Part shown: in pieces, positions 40,305 to 47,836 of the stretch | Layout: every line of letters starts with the position of its first letter | Position numbering within the stretch: position 1 is the stretch's first letter | Assembly: GCA_002354655.1 (NCBI GenBank) | Contig: DELY01000035.1 | Location: 1 to 63,328 of the forward strand | Source of the DNA: Pseudomonas sp. UBA2684 | GTDB lineage: Bacteria > Pseudomonadota > Gammaproteobacteria > Pseudomonadales > Pseudomonadaceae | DNA length: 63,328 nucleotides | Direction: 5' to 3' | Notes under the pieces: model-generated | The model's database searches: none | What the model saw: only the letters and a program-made list of their open reading frames with translations | Told to the model about the DNA's origin: nothing | Program-made: the position numbers and the translations under genes

Positions 40305-40605
40305 ACACAAAACCCCTTCTGCAAAGCCCACCGGCCAGATCATGGCTGGCGGTTCGCGTCCAAACGGCTGCACCGGGCAAGGTCACTCGCGTTTACCTTA
40401 GCCGGCGTACCCTCTTCGATGAGCAGATCTTTGCCTGCTTGATGATCTAAGCCTTTGTCGGCACAGGATTATTTGCCGATTATCCATATCTATCGGTGCA
40501 ACGTCATGGATAGAAGTATTTCTAAAAGCTCTGCGGCGGCCCGCTGCTGCCGGTCGTCGGCGGCAACCCGTCCGATTAGCGCTCATTGCAGCGGCGCGAC
40601 ACGCA
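40305..40605. other. Intergenic region upstream of phaA
   Basis: About 300 bases without a gene, between the phaA start and the lipoprotein terminator. The phaA promoter should be here. The section at about 40440-40500 is AT-richer than its surroundings (ATTATTTGCCGATTATCC), but no consensus promoter, repeat or reading frame stands out. Confidence 0.5.
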
Positions 40606-40639
40606 ATAAAAAGCCGGATCAGCATCAGCTGATCCGGCT
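40606..40639 (-). terminator. Terminator after the glycine-zipper lipoprotein gene
   Basis: Perfect 12-bp stem AGCCGGATCAGC (40612-40623) with GCTGATCCGGCT (40628-40639), loop of four; followed on the minus strand by TTTTTATT. Eleven bases after the stop. Confidence 0.93.
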
Positions 40640-40649
40640 ACCGTTTCAC

Positions 40650-41114
40650 TTAATGGGAAACGCGGCTGGTGCCGTTAACGCTCATGACGCGGACGCGCTC
40701 GCCAACCCGGAACACTTGGTTCTCTTCGACTTCCTGAACATACGCGCGCATCGTGCCATCGTCTTCACGCACGGTGATCTCGACGCCTTGGGTGCGGGTG
40801 ATGCCCTCTTCCGCCGCGGCACCGAGCAGGCCGCCGGCCACCGCACCGATCACCGCCGCCACGGCGCTGCCGCGTCCGCCGCCGACACCACTGCCGGCCA
40901 CACCACCCACCACAGCGCCAGCACCGGCGCCGATTGGAGTCTTGGTGCCCTCGATTTTCACCGGACGCAGCGACTCGATAGTCCCCATGCGCACGGTCTG
41001 CACGCTACGCGCTTCGTCACGCGAATAGCTGTCACCGGTCAGGCTGGACGCGCAACCGCCGAGAGTCAGGGCCAGCGCGGTAAACGAGGCGATGAACAGA
41101 GTGGGTTTACGCAT
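40650..41114 (-). CDS. Glycine-zipper (2TM) outer-membrane lipoprotein, SlyB-like
   Basis: 154 aa from the ATG at 41114 with GGAGGA six bases upstream. Lipobox LGGC, lipidated C21, then Ala and Ser. Central glycine-zipper segment of about 45 residues (GAGAGAVVGGVAGSGVGGG ... VIGAVAGGLLGAAAEEG) that can pack two helices in the membrane, then a small C-terminal domain with VEITVREDDGTMRAYVQEV. SlyB/PcpY-type lipoproteins stabilise the outer membrane, often under PhoP control; that regulation is not visible here. Single gene with its own terminator. Confidence 0.9.
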   Translation of the reverse strand: MRKPTLFIASFTALALTLGGCASSLTGDSYSRDEARSVQTVRMGTIESLRPVKIEGTKTPIGAGAGAVVGGVAGSGVGGGRGSAVAAVIGAVAGGLLGAAAEEGITRTQGVEITVREDDGTMRAYVQEVEENQVFRVGERVRVMSVNGTSRVSH

Positions 41115-41209
41115 AACGATTCCTCCAGTGGATGTCACTCCATTAGACCGCGCCCAGAGGCGCGGTGTCACGGTCATAGAGCAACAATAGCCGATGTCCG
41201 GCAATCGGT

Positions 41210-42352
41210 TCAGACGCGAACCTGTTGCGCCATATGCCAAACCCGGGCGATATCGGTGGTGCGCGCCTGCAATTCCTCGGATGCCGTAGCGCAAGCCTGC
41301 TCCAGGCTGATTGGTCCGGGCGCCAAGCTGAATGCCGCCTCAATGCCAACCCGATACATGCGCTGATAACCTTCGCCGAGACTGCCCGCCAGGGCAATCA
41401 CCGGCACCCCGGCCGCCTGCGCCATGCGCGCCACCCCAACCGGGGTTTTGCCATGCAGGCTTTGCGCATCCAACTGGCCTTCCCCGGTGATCACCAGATC
41501 GGCACCGACCAGTGCCTCGGCCAGGCCGGACAACTCGGCAACCAACTCGATTCCCGGACGAAAGCCCGCGCGCAGAAAGGCCTTGGCCGCAAAGCCTAAG
41601 CCACCGGCCGCCCCCACGCCTGGAAACTCGCTGAAGTCCTCGCCCAGCGTACCGGCGACGATCCGCGCCAAACGCCCAAGCGCGGCATCCAGAACCTTGA
41701 CTTGTGCGCTGCTGGCACCCTTCTGCGGGCCGAAAATCGCCGAAGCACCGCGCGGCCCGCACAACGGGTTATCGACATCCGCCGCCACGTCAACCTGCAC
41801 ATTGAGCAAGCGGGCATCGAGGCCGGACAGGTCAAGCTGATCGAGCCCGGCCAGCGCCCCACCACCTGCCACCAACTCACGCCCGTGGCTATCGAGAAAG
41901 CGCACGCCCAGCGCCTGTAGCAAGCCCGCGCCGCCATCATTGGTGGCACTGCCGCCGAGCCCGAGAATGATCCGTTGCGCGCCGGCGTCCAAGGCCGCGC
42001 GAATCAACTCACCGGTACCGTAACTGCTGGTGACGGTGGCGTCGCGCTGCTCGCGCGGCACCCAGTGCAGACCACTGGCAGCGGCCATCTCGATAACCGC
42101 GGTGGCGTCCGCCAGCCAGCCCCAGTGGGCCATGACCGGCGTACCCAGCGGGCCACGCACTTGCAGTTCGCGGCGTTCGCCGCCGGTCGCGGCCAGCACG
42201 GCATCCACCGTGCCTTCGCCACCATCGGCCATCGGCCGCAGGCACAACTCGGCCTGCGGAAACACGGCCGCCCAACCATGGGCAATGGCCGCCGCCACCT
42301 GCGGCGCACTCAAGCTTTCTTTGAAGGAGTCCGGAGCAATCACAATTTTCAT
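41210..42352 (-). CDS. glxK: Glycerate kinase
   Basis: Phosphorylates D-glycerate (to 2-phosphoglycerate in the GlxK/GarK class), feeding glycolysis. 380 aa, normal for family I. It opens MKIVIAPDSFKESLSAPQVA, with the family signatures ADGGEGTVDAVLAATGG, GLGGSATNDGGAGLLQALG and LVITGEGQLDAQSLHGKTPV. It follows the GntP permease gene by 53 bases on the same strand, so uptake and phosphorylation are encoded together, with a CdaR-type regulator upstream. Confidence 0.94.
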   Translation of the reverse strand: MKIVIAPDSFKESLSAPQVAAAIAHGWAAVFPQAELCLRPMADGGEGTVDAVLAATGGERRELQVRGPLGTPVMAHWGWLADATAVIEMAAASGLHWVPREQRDATVTSSYGTGELIRAALDAGAQRIILGLGGSATNDGGAGLLQALGVRFLDSHGRELVAGGGALAGLDQLDLSGLDARLLNVQVDVAADVDNPLCGPRGASAIFGPQKGASSAQVKVLDAALGRLARIVAGTLGEDFSEFPGVGAAGGLGFAAKAFLRAGFRPGIELVAELSGLAEALVGADLVITGEGQLDAQSLHGKTPVGVARMAQAAGVPVIALAGSLGEGYQRMYRVGIEAAFSLAPGPISLEQACATASEELQARTTDIARVWHMAQQVRV

Positions 42353-42405
42353 AAAGCGACCTCAAAAACGCCGAGACGCCTGACGGCGCCTCGTGGTGGA
42401 GCGGG

Positions 42406-43764
42406 TTACAGCAGCACCAGGCTGAGCAGCCAGACGGTGAGGATACCGACCAGGCCCTGGATCAGGGTGGCGACGGTTTGCGCGCGGTAAGCGGTGGCCA
42501 CGGTCATGCGGCTGAACTGGGTAACCACCCAGAAGAAGCTGTCATTGGCATGCGACACGGTCATCGCGCCGGCGCCAATCGCCATCACCGTCAACACCCG
42601 GCCCATTTCGCTGTCCAGACCCAGTTGGCCAAGCAACGGCGCGACCAATGCCGAGGTGGTGACCAGCGCCACGGTGGTCGAGCCCTGCGCGGTCTTCAGC
42701 GCAGCGGCCACGACGAACGGCATGAACAGGCCAATACCCAGCGCCGACAAGGTGGTGCCCAGGTAATCGCCCAGCGGGGTGATCTTCAGCATCGCACCGA
42801 AGGCGCCGCCAGCACCGGTGATCAGCAGAATCGGCGCGGCCGCGAGAATGCCTTCGGCAACCCGGTCATGCAGTTGCTGGCGCTTGCCTTTGCCCTTGAG
42901 CAGGGTGCACGCCAACACTAGGCCGACCAACAGCGCCACCACCGGCTGACCGAGGAAGCTCAGCAGCGCCAGCACCGTCCCTTCGCCCAGCGGCTTGCTT
43001 GGGAAGGCGGCAACGGAGCCGAGGCAGATCAGGCCAATCGGCACGAAGATCGGCGCGAATGCCTGAAAGGCGGTTGGCAGCGTGCCGTAGCGGGCTTTCA
43101 GCTCGGCGAAATCTTCCTCGGCGGGCAACGGCAGGCCATCGTCTTCCAGGGCGATGTCTTTGCCGATAAAGCGGTTGGCCCACCACATGCCGGCCATGGC
43201 GGTGACGAACGACACCAGCAGGCCGACGGCAATCACCAGGCCCAGGCTGGACTCCAGCCCCAGGTTACCGGCAGCGGCGATCGGGCCGGGAGTCGGCGGC
43301 ACAAAGGTGTGGGTGGCGTACAGGCCGGTGGCCAGGGCCACGCTCATGGCCACCACGGAGATTTTCATCCGCGCGGCCAGGGCGTTTTTCAATGAGTTGA
43401 GGATGACGTAGCCGGAGTCGCAGAACACCGGAATCGACACCAGGTAGCCGATGATCGACATGGTCAGCGTGGGGAACCGCTCGCCGAGCAGCTTGATCAC
43501 CGTTTCCGCCATGGTGATGGCCGCACCGCTGCGCTCGAGGATCACCCCGATGATGGTGCCCAACACGATGACGATACCGATGTAGCCGAGAATGCCGCCG
43601 AAGCCGGCGGTAATGGTTTTGACGATTTCACCCTGCGGAACTTGATAGGCGAAACCGGCGATCAGAGCAGCAGCCAGCAGAGCGAGAAACGGGTGTAATT
43701 TGAGGCGGGTGGTGGACAGCACGATAAACGCGATCAACGCCACCAGTATCAGGACCAGAGCCAT
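42406..43764 (-). CDS. GntP-family permease (gluconate/glycerate type)
   Basis: 452 aa inner-membrane proton symporter with about 12 helices. GntP signatures: HPFLALLAAALIAGFAYQVP near the N-terminus, TAGFGGILGYIGIVIVLGTI, and THTFVPPTPGPIAAAGNLG, the family's characteristic proline-rich loop, then a C-terminal MTVSHANDSFFWVVTQFS. GAGGAG lies six bases before the ATG. Beside glycerate kinase the likely substrate is glycerate, gluconate or another sugar acid. Confidence 0.93.
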   Translation of the reverse strand: MALVLILVALIAFIVLSTTRLKLHPFLALLAAALIAGFAYQVPQGEIVKTITAGFGGILGYIGIVIVLGTIIGVILERSGAAITMAETVIKLLGERFPTLTMSIIGYLVSIPVFCDSGYVILNSLKNALAARMKISVVAMSVALATGLYATHTFVPPTPGPIAAAGNLGLESSLGLVIAVGLLVSFVTAMAGMWWANRFIGKDIALEDDGLPLPAEEDFAELKARYGTLPTAFQAFAPIFVPIGLICLGSVAAFPSKPLGEGTVLALLSFLGQPVVALLVGLVLACTLLKGKGKRQQLHDRVAEGILAAAPILLITGAGGAFGAMLKITPLGDYLGTTLSALGIGLFMPFVVAAALKTAQGSTTVALVTTSALVAPLLGQLGLDSEMGRVLTVMAIGAGAMTVSHANDSFFWVVTQFSRMTVATAYRAQTVATLIQGLVGILTVWLLSLVLL

Positions 43765-43887
43765 GCCAGTCTCCTCGTTGTTGTTATGGGTATAGGAATG
43801 CCGAAGGGCGCAGCATTGTCACCCAGCCGCACAGGGCAAAGCCCTGTACCCACGCACCAGCGGAGGTACTTCAAGGTCAAGGCTTTA

Positions 43888-43901
43888 TGTGCATACGCAC
43901 A
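43888..43901. promoter_or_regulatory. Candidate operator upstream of the gntP-glxK operon
   Basis: Inverted repeat TGTGC-ATAC-GCACA, 124 bases before the permease start in the only non-coding gap between it and the regulator gene. Position suits an activator site for the CdaR-type protein; the match to that family's site is unverified. Confidence 0.45.
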
Positions 43902-43908
43902 ATAGGAT

Positions 43909-45018
43909 TTATAGCGGGTTTTCGAGCAGCCCCAGTCCCAATGACAGCTGCAGACGCTGATCCAGTCGCGTCAGCTCGATGCCGCTGAGTTCGGCAATCC
44001 GCTCCAGGCGGTAGCGCAGGGTATTGCGGTGAATCCCCAGCGCCTGAGCGCAGGCTTGCACCTGACCGTCATGCGCGCACCACGCTTCGAGGGTTTCCCG
44101 CAGGGTGCCATGGTTGTCCTGGGCCAGCATCTGCTTCAGCGGCGCCAGCCAACCTTGCAGCAACCAACTGTTGCGTTGCGCATACAGCAGTGTCGGCAAG
44201 CGCTGTTCCTCCAGCCGCAACAGGCGCTGCGCGGGAAAACGGGCACGGCCATAGGCCTGCAAGTCACGCAGGGCCAGGCAGGCTTGGCGCAGGTCGCCAA
44301 GGTTGCGCACCGGGTCGCTGACCGCCAGACGATGCACCCCCCAGTCGCGCTCATCGGCCAGGGCCAGCCAGGCCGTGTCGTCACGCCCGGCACTCAACGG
44401 GCGGCACCACAGCAGTTCGCGCGCGCCCAACGGCGCACAGAGGTAATCGGCTTTGCTGCTCAGCGCCGTCAATAGGCGTGCCTGCCGCGGCAGCGGATCG
44501 CCCTCCTCGGTCAGCTCGAGCAAGCAGGCCTGGCGCGGCCAGCTGAGAGCCAGGCCGAGGCGCTCGGCTTCGCCACCGAGACTGGCCAATGGCAAGCCAG
44601 GATCGAACAACTGGCGCAGCCAGGCCTCCAGTTGGTGGCGCTGCCAATGTCGCTCGGCCTGCAATTGACGCTGCTCGACCAGCATCTCCGCGGCCATGCG
44701 TACCAGCTCGGCATAGGGCCGCACGGTTTCCGGCGCGCCGGTGATGCCGAGCACGCCAATCAACCGTTCGGCATGCAGCAGAGGCAGATTGACGCCGGGC
44801 TTGACCCCGCGCAGGCAGGCGGCGGCTTGCTCGTCGATCTCGACCACGCGGCGGTTGGCCAACACCAGTTGCGCGCCTTCATGACGGGTGTGCAGACGCG
44901 CCGGATCGCCGCTGCCGATGATCATGCCCTGGGCGTCCATCACATTGATGTTGTGCGGCAGGATGGCCATCGCCCGGTCGACGATATGCTGAGCCAGGGT
45001 GGAATCGAGTTCGAGCAT
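43909..45018 (-). CDS. cdaR: Sugar-diacid/glycerate-responsive regulator, CdaR family
   Basis: 369 aa from the ATG at 45018 (MLELDSTLAQHIVDRAMAIL); the longer open frame upstream overlaps pdxH. N-terminal sugar-diacid recognition domain about 5-135 (NINVMDAQGMIIGSGDPARL; GVKPGVNLPLLHAERLIGVLG), a degenerate GGDEF-like middle, and a C-terminal PucR/HTH_30 helix-turn-helix (ALGIHRNTLRYRLERIAELS). E. coli CdaR activates glucarate, galactarate and glycerate genes; here it sits directly upstream of the permease and glycerate kinase on the same strand, so it very probably controls them. Confidence 0.92.
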   Translation of the reverse strand: MLELDSTLAQHIVDRAMAILPHNINVMDAQGMIIGSGDPARLHTRHEGAQLVLANRRVVEIDEQAAACLRGVKPGVNLPLLHAERLIGVLGITGAPETVRPYAELVRMAAEMLVEQRQLQAERHWQRHQLEAWLRQLFDPGLPLASLGGEAERLGLALSWPRQACLLELTEEGDPLPRQARLLTALSSKADYLCAPLGARELLWCRPLSAGRDDTAWLALADERDWGVHRLAVSDPVRNLGDLRQACLALRDLQAYGRARFPAQRLLRLEEQRLPTLLYAQRNSWLLQGWLAPLKQMLAQDNHGTLRETLEAWCAHDGQVQACAQALGIHRNTLRYRLERIAELSGIELTRLDQRLQLSLGLGLLENPL

Positions 45019-45106
45019 GCGAGCGGCCTCCGAAACGAGGCCGCTATTGTAGGCAGGGGGTTGCTCAGGCGATACGCCGATTGCAGCGCTGCGACGAACG
45101 CCTGCG

Positions 45107-45754
45107 TCAGGGCGCCAGACGCTCGCGAATCCAGGCGCCAGCGTGCAGGCGGTAATTGAGCCGGTCATGCAGGCGACTGGAGCGCCCCTGCCAAAACTCG
45201 ACGCGTTCCGGCAGCAGGCGATAACCGCCCCAATGCGGTGGACAATCCGGCGCCCCGTCGAGAAAACGTTGCTCGGTGCTTGCCAGCAGGCTTTCCAACT
45301 CGGCGCGATCGGCGATTACCCGGCTCTGCGGCGAAGCCCAGGCGCCGAGACGACTGCCCAGTGGGCGCACCTGAAAATAGGCGTCGGACTCTGCCGGAGA
45401 TACTCGTTCGACGCGGCCCTCAATGCGCACCTGACGCTCCAGACTCGGCCAGAAAAACGTCATCGCCGCATACGGCTTGGCCGCCAGCTGCTGGCCTTTG
45501 GCACTGTCGTAGTTGCTGAAGAAGGTGAACCCGTGGGCATCCAAGCCCTTGAGCAAGAGCACCCGGCAATGCGGGCGGCCGTCGACATCGACGGTCGCCA
45601 GGGTCATGGCGTTCGGCTCGACGGGCGCTTGTTCGGTCTGCAGCGCATCGGCGAACCACTGCTCGAACAGGGGCAGCGGCTCATGCGGCGCCTGCGCCTC
45701 GCTCAAGCCATCGCGGGTGTAGTCGCGGCGCATATCGGCCAGGGTCTGGGTCAT
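45107..45754 (-). CDS. pdxH: Pyridoxamine 5'-phosphate oxidase
   Basis: FMN enzyme making pyridoxal 5'-phosphate from PNP or PMP. 215 aa, the usual length. Family signatures: [20 protein letters not shown], the FMN segment [39 protein letters not shown], and the C-terminal PROSITE-type stretch [18 protein letters not shown]. Single gene between the cdaR regulator and an OmpA-like lipoprotein, its usual Pseudomonas position. The 33-base gap to the upstream lipoprotein gene suggests they may share a transcript. Confidence 0.96.
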   Translation of the reverse strand: MTQTLADMRRDYTRDGLSEAQAPHEPLPLFEQWFADALQTEQAPVEPNAMTLATVDVDGRPHCRVLLLKGLDAHGFTFFSNYDSAKGQQLAAKPYAAMTFFWPSLERQVRIEGRVERVSPAESDAYFQVRPLGSRLGAWASPQSRVIADRAELESLLASTEQRFLDGAPDCPPHWGGYRLLPERVEFWQGRSSRLHDRLNYRLHAGAWIRERLAP

Positions 45755-45786
45755 CGCAAGACTCTCTAGAACGGATACCGCCTAGA

Positions 45787-46497
45787 TTACTTGGCTTGAT
45801 CGGCGGCAACTACCTGCTTGCCTGCAACCGGCGCAGCCTTCGCCACTTTGATTTTCGCTGGCTTGCTGTCAACCGGCTTGGCCGAAGCTGCGGCCACCGC
45901 TGGAGCAGCGGGAGCCGGCTGGCTGTATTTAGCGATCAACGCCTTCATGGTGTCCTGCGAGGTCAGGAGCATCTCCACACGGCGGTTCAATTCCCGGCCT
46001 TGCACACTGTCGTTGGCGGCGCGCGGCATGTCCGAACCCATGCCTTTGACCATCAGGCGATCCTGCTTCAGGCCGCTCAGGCGGAAAATCGCGGTAAACG
46101 CACGCGCCCGCTCATGGCTCAGCTCACGGTTGAGGGTCGCGGCGCCACTGCTGTCGGCATGACCGATGACCAGCACGGCAATTTTCTTGTCGTTTTCCAG
46201 CAGTTTGGCCACTCGGCTGATCGGCCCGAGGGTCACTGGCAGCAGCATGTGCGGACGGTCGGGGTTGAACGAGCCGTGCACCGGCGCGGTGACCACCAAC
46301 AGATTTTCCCGACGCTCCAGCTCAAAATGGCTGTCCTTGATCGCGTCCCGCACGCGCGGCTCGTAATCGTCCAACCAGGCCTGGGTGATTTTCGGGTCAG
46401 GCATGGCCACGGGCTCTGGCTTTTTCACCTTATCGGAACCGGCACAACCGGCAATCAACAGACACAGGGCGACAGCGAGAGTTTTATTAGCAAGCAT
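45787..46497 (-). CDS. OmpA-family lipoprotein with Lys/Ala-rich tail
   Basis: 236 aa. Lipobox LIAGC, lipidated C18. The peptidoglycan-binding OmpA domain is at about 85-185 with the expected VLVIGHADSSGAATLNRELS, HERARAF, VKGMGSDMPRA and GRELNRRVEMLL motifs, so it anchors the outer membrane to the wall. After it comes a 45-residue low-complexity tail rich in Ala, Pro and Lys (VDSKPAKIKVAKAAPVAGK), unusual for this family and likely disordered in the periplasm. Just upstream of pdxH. Confidence 0.88.
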   Translation of the reverse strand: MLANKTLAVALCLLIAGCAGSDKVKKPEPVAMPDPKITQAWLDDYEPRVRDAIKDSHFELERRENLLVVTAPVHGSFNPDRPHMLLPVTLGPISRVAKLLENDKKIAVLVIGHADSSGAATLNRELSHERARAFTAIFRLSGLKQDRLMVKGMGSDMPRAANDSVQGRELNRRVEMLLTSQDTMKALIAKYSQPAPAAPAVAAASAKPVDSKPAKIKVAKAAPVAGKQVVAADQAK

Positions 46498-46593
46498 CGG
46501 TTATCCACACACAAAACGATCAGAAGAAACCGGCCCAAGGCCAGCACGAACACGTAGAGCAAGCACAGTGCGCCCGGAGTTTAGCCGAGCTTC

Positions 46594-47739
46594 CTACAAA
46601 CAATCAGCCAACACGCGCGCAAGTTGTTGCGCACGTGGGTCCATTAAGACGAACGGTCCCAGGTTATTGGTAACGAAGCCAAAGGCCACATCGCGCTGCG
46701 GGTCGGCGAAGCCGATGGAGCCGCCGGCGCCGGGGTGACCGAACGCCCGCGGGCCCATGCCGTAGGTGGCGTTGCCCACCTCGGGCTGGTCGAGCATGCA
46801 GCCCAAACCGAAACGCGTGCGGGTCAGCAGGGTCTTGTCGTCGCCCACGCAGTGCTCGCGGGTCAACTCGGCGAGCAACTCGCTTTCCAGCAAGCGGCCA
46901 TCGAGCAGGCCGCTGTAGAAGCCGGCCAGGCTGCGCGCATTGCCATGGCCATTGGCCGCCGGCTGCTGCATACGCCGCCACTCCGGCTTGTTGGTGCTGG
47001 TCATGATCGACGGCGGGTTGGTGAAGGCCCGCGTGCTCATGGCGGTCGGTTCGCTCATCATGGTCTTGAGCAGGCGCTGTGCGGCGGCGTCGCCGAAGTT
47101 GCCCTTGCCGCGGGAGATCAGCGCGACCCGCTCGAACTCTGCATCGGCCAGGCCGACATGGAAATCCAGCCCCAACGGTTGAGCCGTGCGCGCCACAATG
47201 GACTCGCCCGGCCCCCGTCCCTCGACCCGTCGCAGCACTTCGCCAACCAGCCAGCCGTAGGTGATCGGCGCATAACCATGGCCCTCGCCCAATGCCCACC
47301 AGGGCTGCTCGGCGGCCAGCGCGCGGGTCATCGCCGACCAGTCATACAGCGCCTCGGCCGGCAGCATCTCGCGCAACGCCGGCAACCCGGCCTGGTGGCA
47401 GAGCAGGTGGCGCAGGGTGATTTTTTCCTTGCCGGCCGCGGCGAACTCCGGCCAGTAGCGGGCGACCGGGGCGTCCAGTTCGAGCTTGCCCTCGCCGACC
47501 AGTTGCAAGGCGGTCACGGCGGTGAAGGTCTTGGTGCAGGAAAACAGGTTGAGGATGGTGTCGCTCTGCCAGGCCTGCTGGCCATCCTTATCGGCCGTGC
47601 CGGCCCAGACATCCAGCACGGTCTCGCCGCCGACCTGCACGCACAGCGCCATGCCGCGCTCTTGCGGGTCATCGAATAACGCGGCGAACGCCTCTTTCAA
47701 CGCCTCGAACTTGAGGTCGAAATAGCCCTGTATCTGCAC
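46594..47739 (-). CDS. Serine hydrolase, beta-lactamase/EstB family
   Basis: 381 aa from a GTG at 47739 with GAGGAG seven bases before it. No signal peptide. Serine beta-lactamase fold: catalytic SxxK is S67-C-T-K70 in LFSCTKTFTAV, and the tyrosine motif is in GYAPITYGWLVGEVL (Y156 or Y161). The C-terminal FGHPGAGGSIGFADPQRDVA is the HxG-like element common in EstB-type esterases. More likely a cytoplasmic esterase or transesterase than a true beta-lactamase. Monocistronic by spacing. Confidence 0.9.
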   Translation of the reverse strand: MQIQGYFDLKFEALKEAFAALFDDPQERGMALCVQVGGETVLDVWAGTADKDGQQAWQSDTILNLFSCTKTFTAVTALQLVGEGKLELDAPVARYWPEFAAAGKEKITLRHLLCHQAGLPALREMLPAEALYDWSAMTRALAAEQPWWALGEGHGYAPITYGWLVGEVLRRVEGRGPGESIVARTAQPLGLDFHVGLADAEFERVALISRGKGNFGDAAAQRLLKTMMSEPTAMSTRAFTNPPSIMTSTNKPEWRRMQQPAANGHGNARSLAGFYSGLLDGRLLESELLAELTREHCVGDDKTLLTRTRFGLGCMLDQPEVGNATYGMGPRAFGHPGAGGSIGFADPQRDVAFGFVTNNLGPFVLMDPRAQQLARVLADCL

Positions 47740-47836
47740 CGCTCTGCTCCTCTGAAAATACTGCGCGAATGGTTACAGCCCCTGACGTGCGCGGTGAGCC
47801 TGGCTCGCGGCTCAGCGGACGCAGACAACGAATCGA

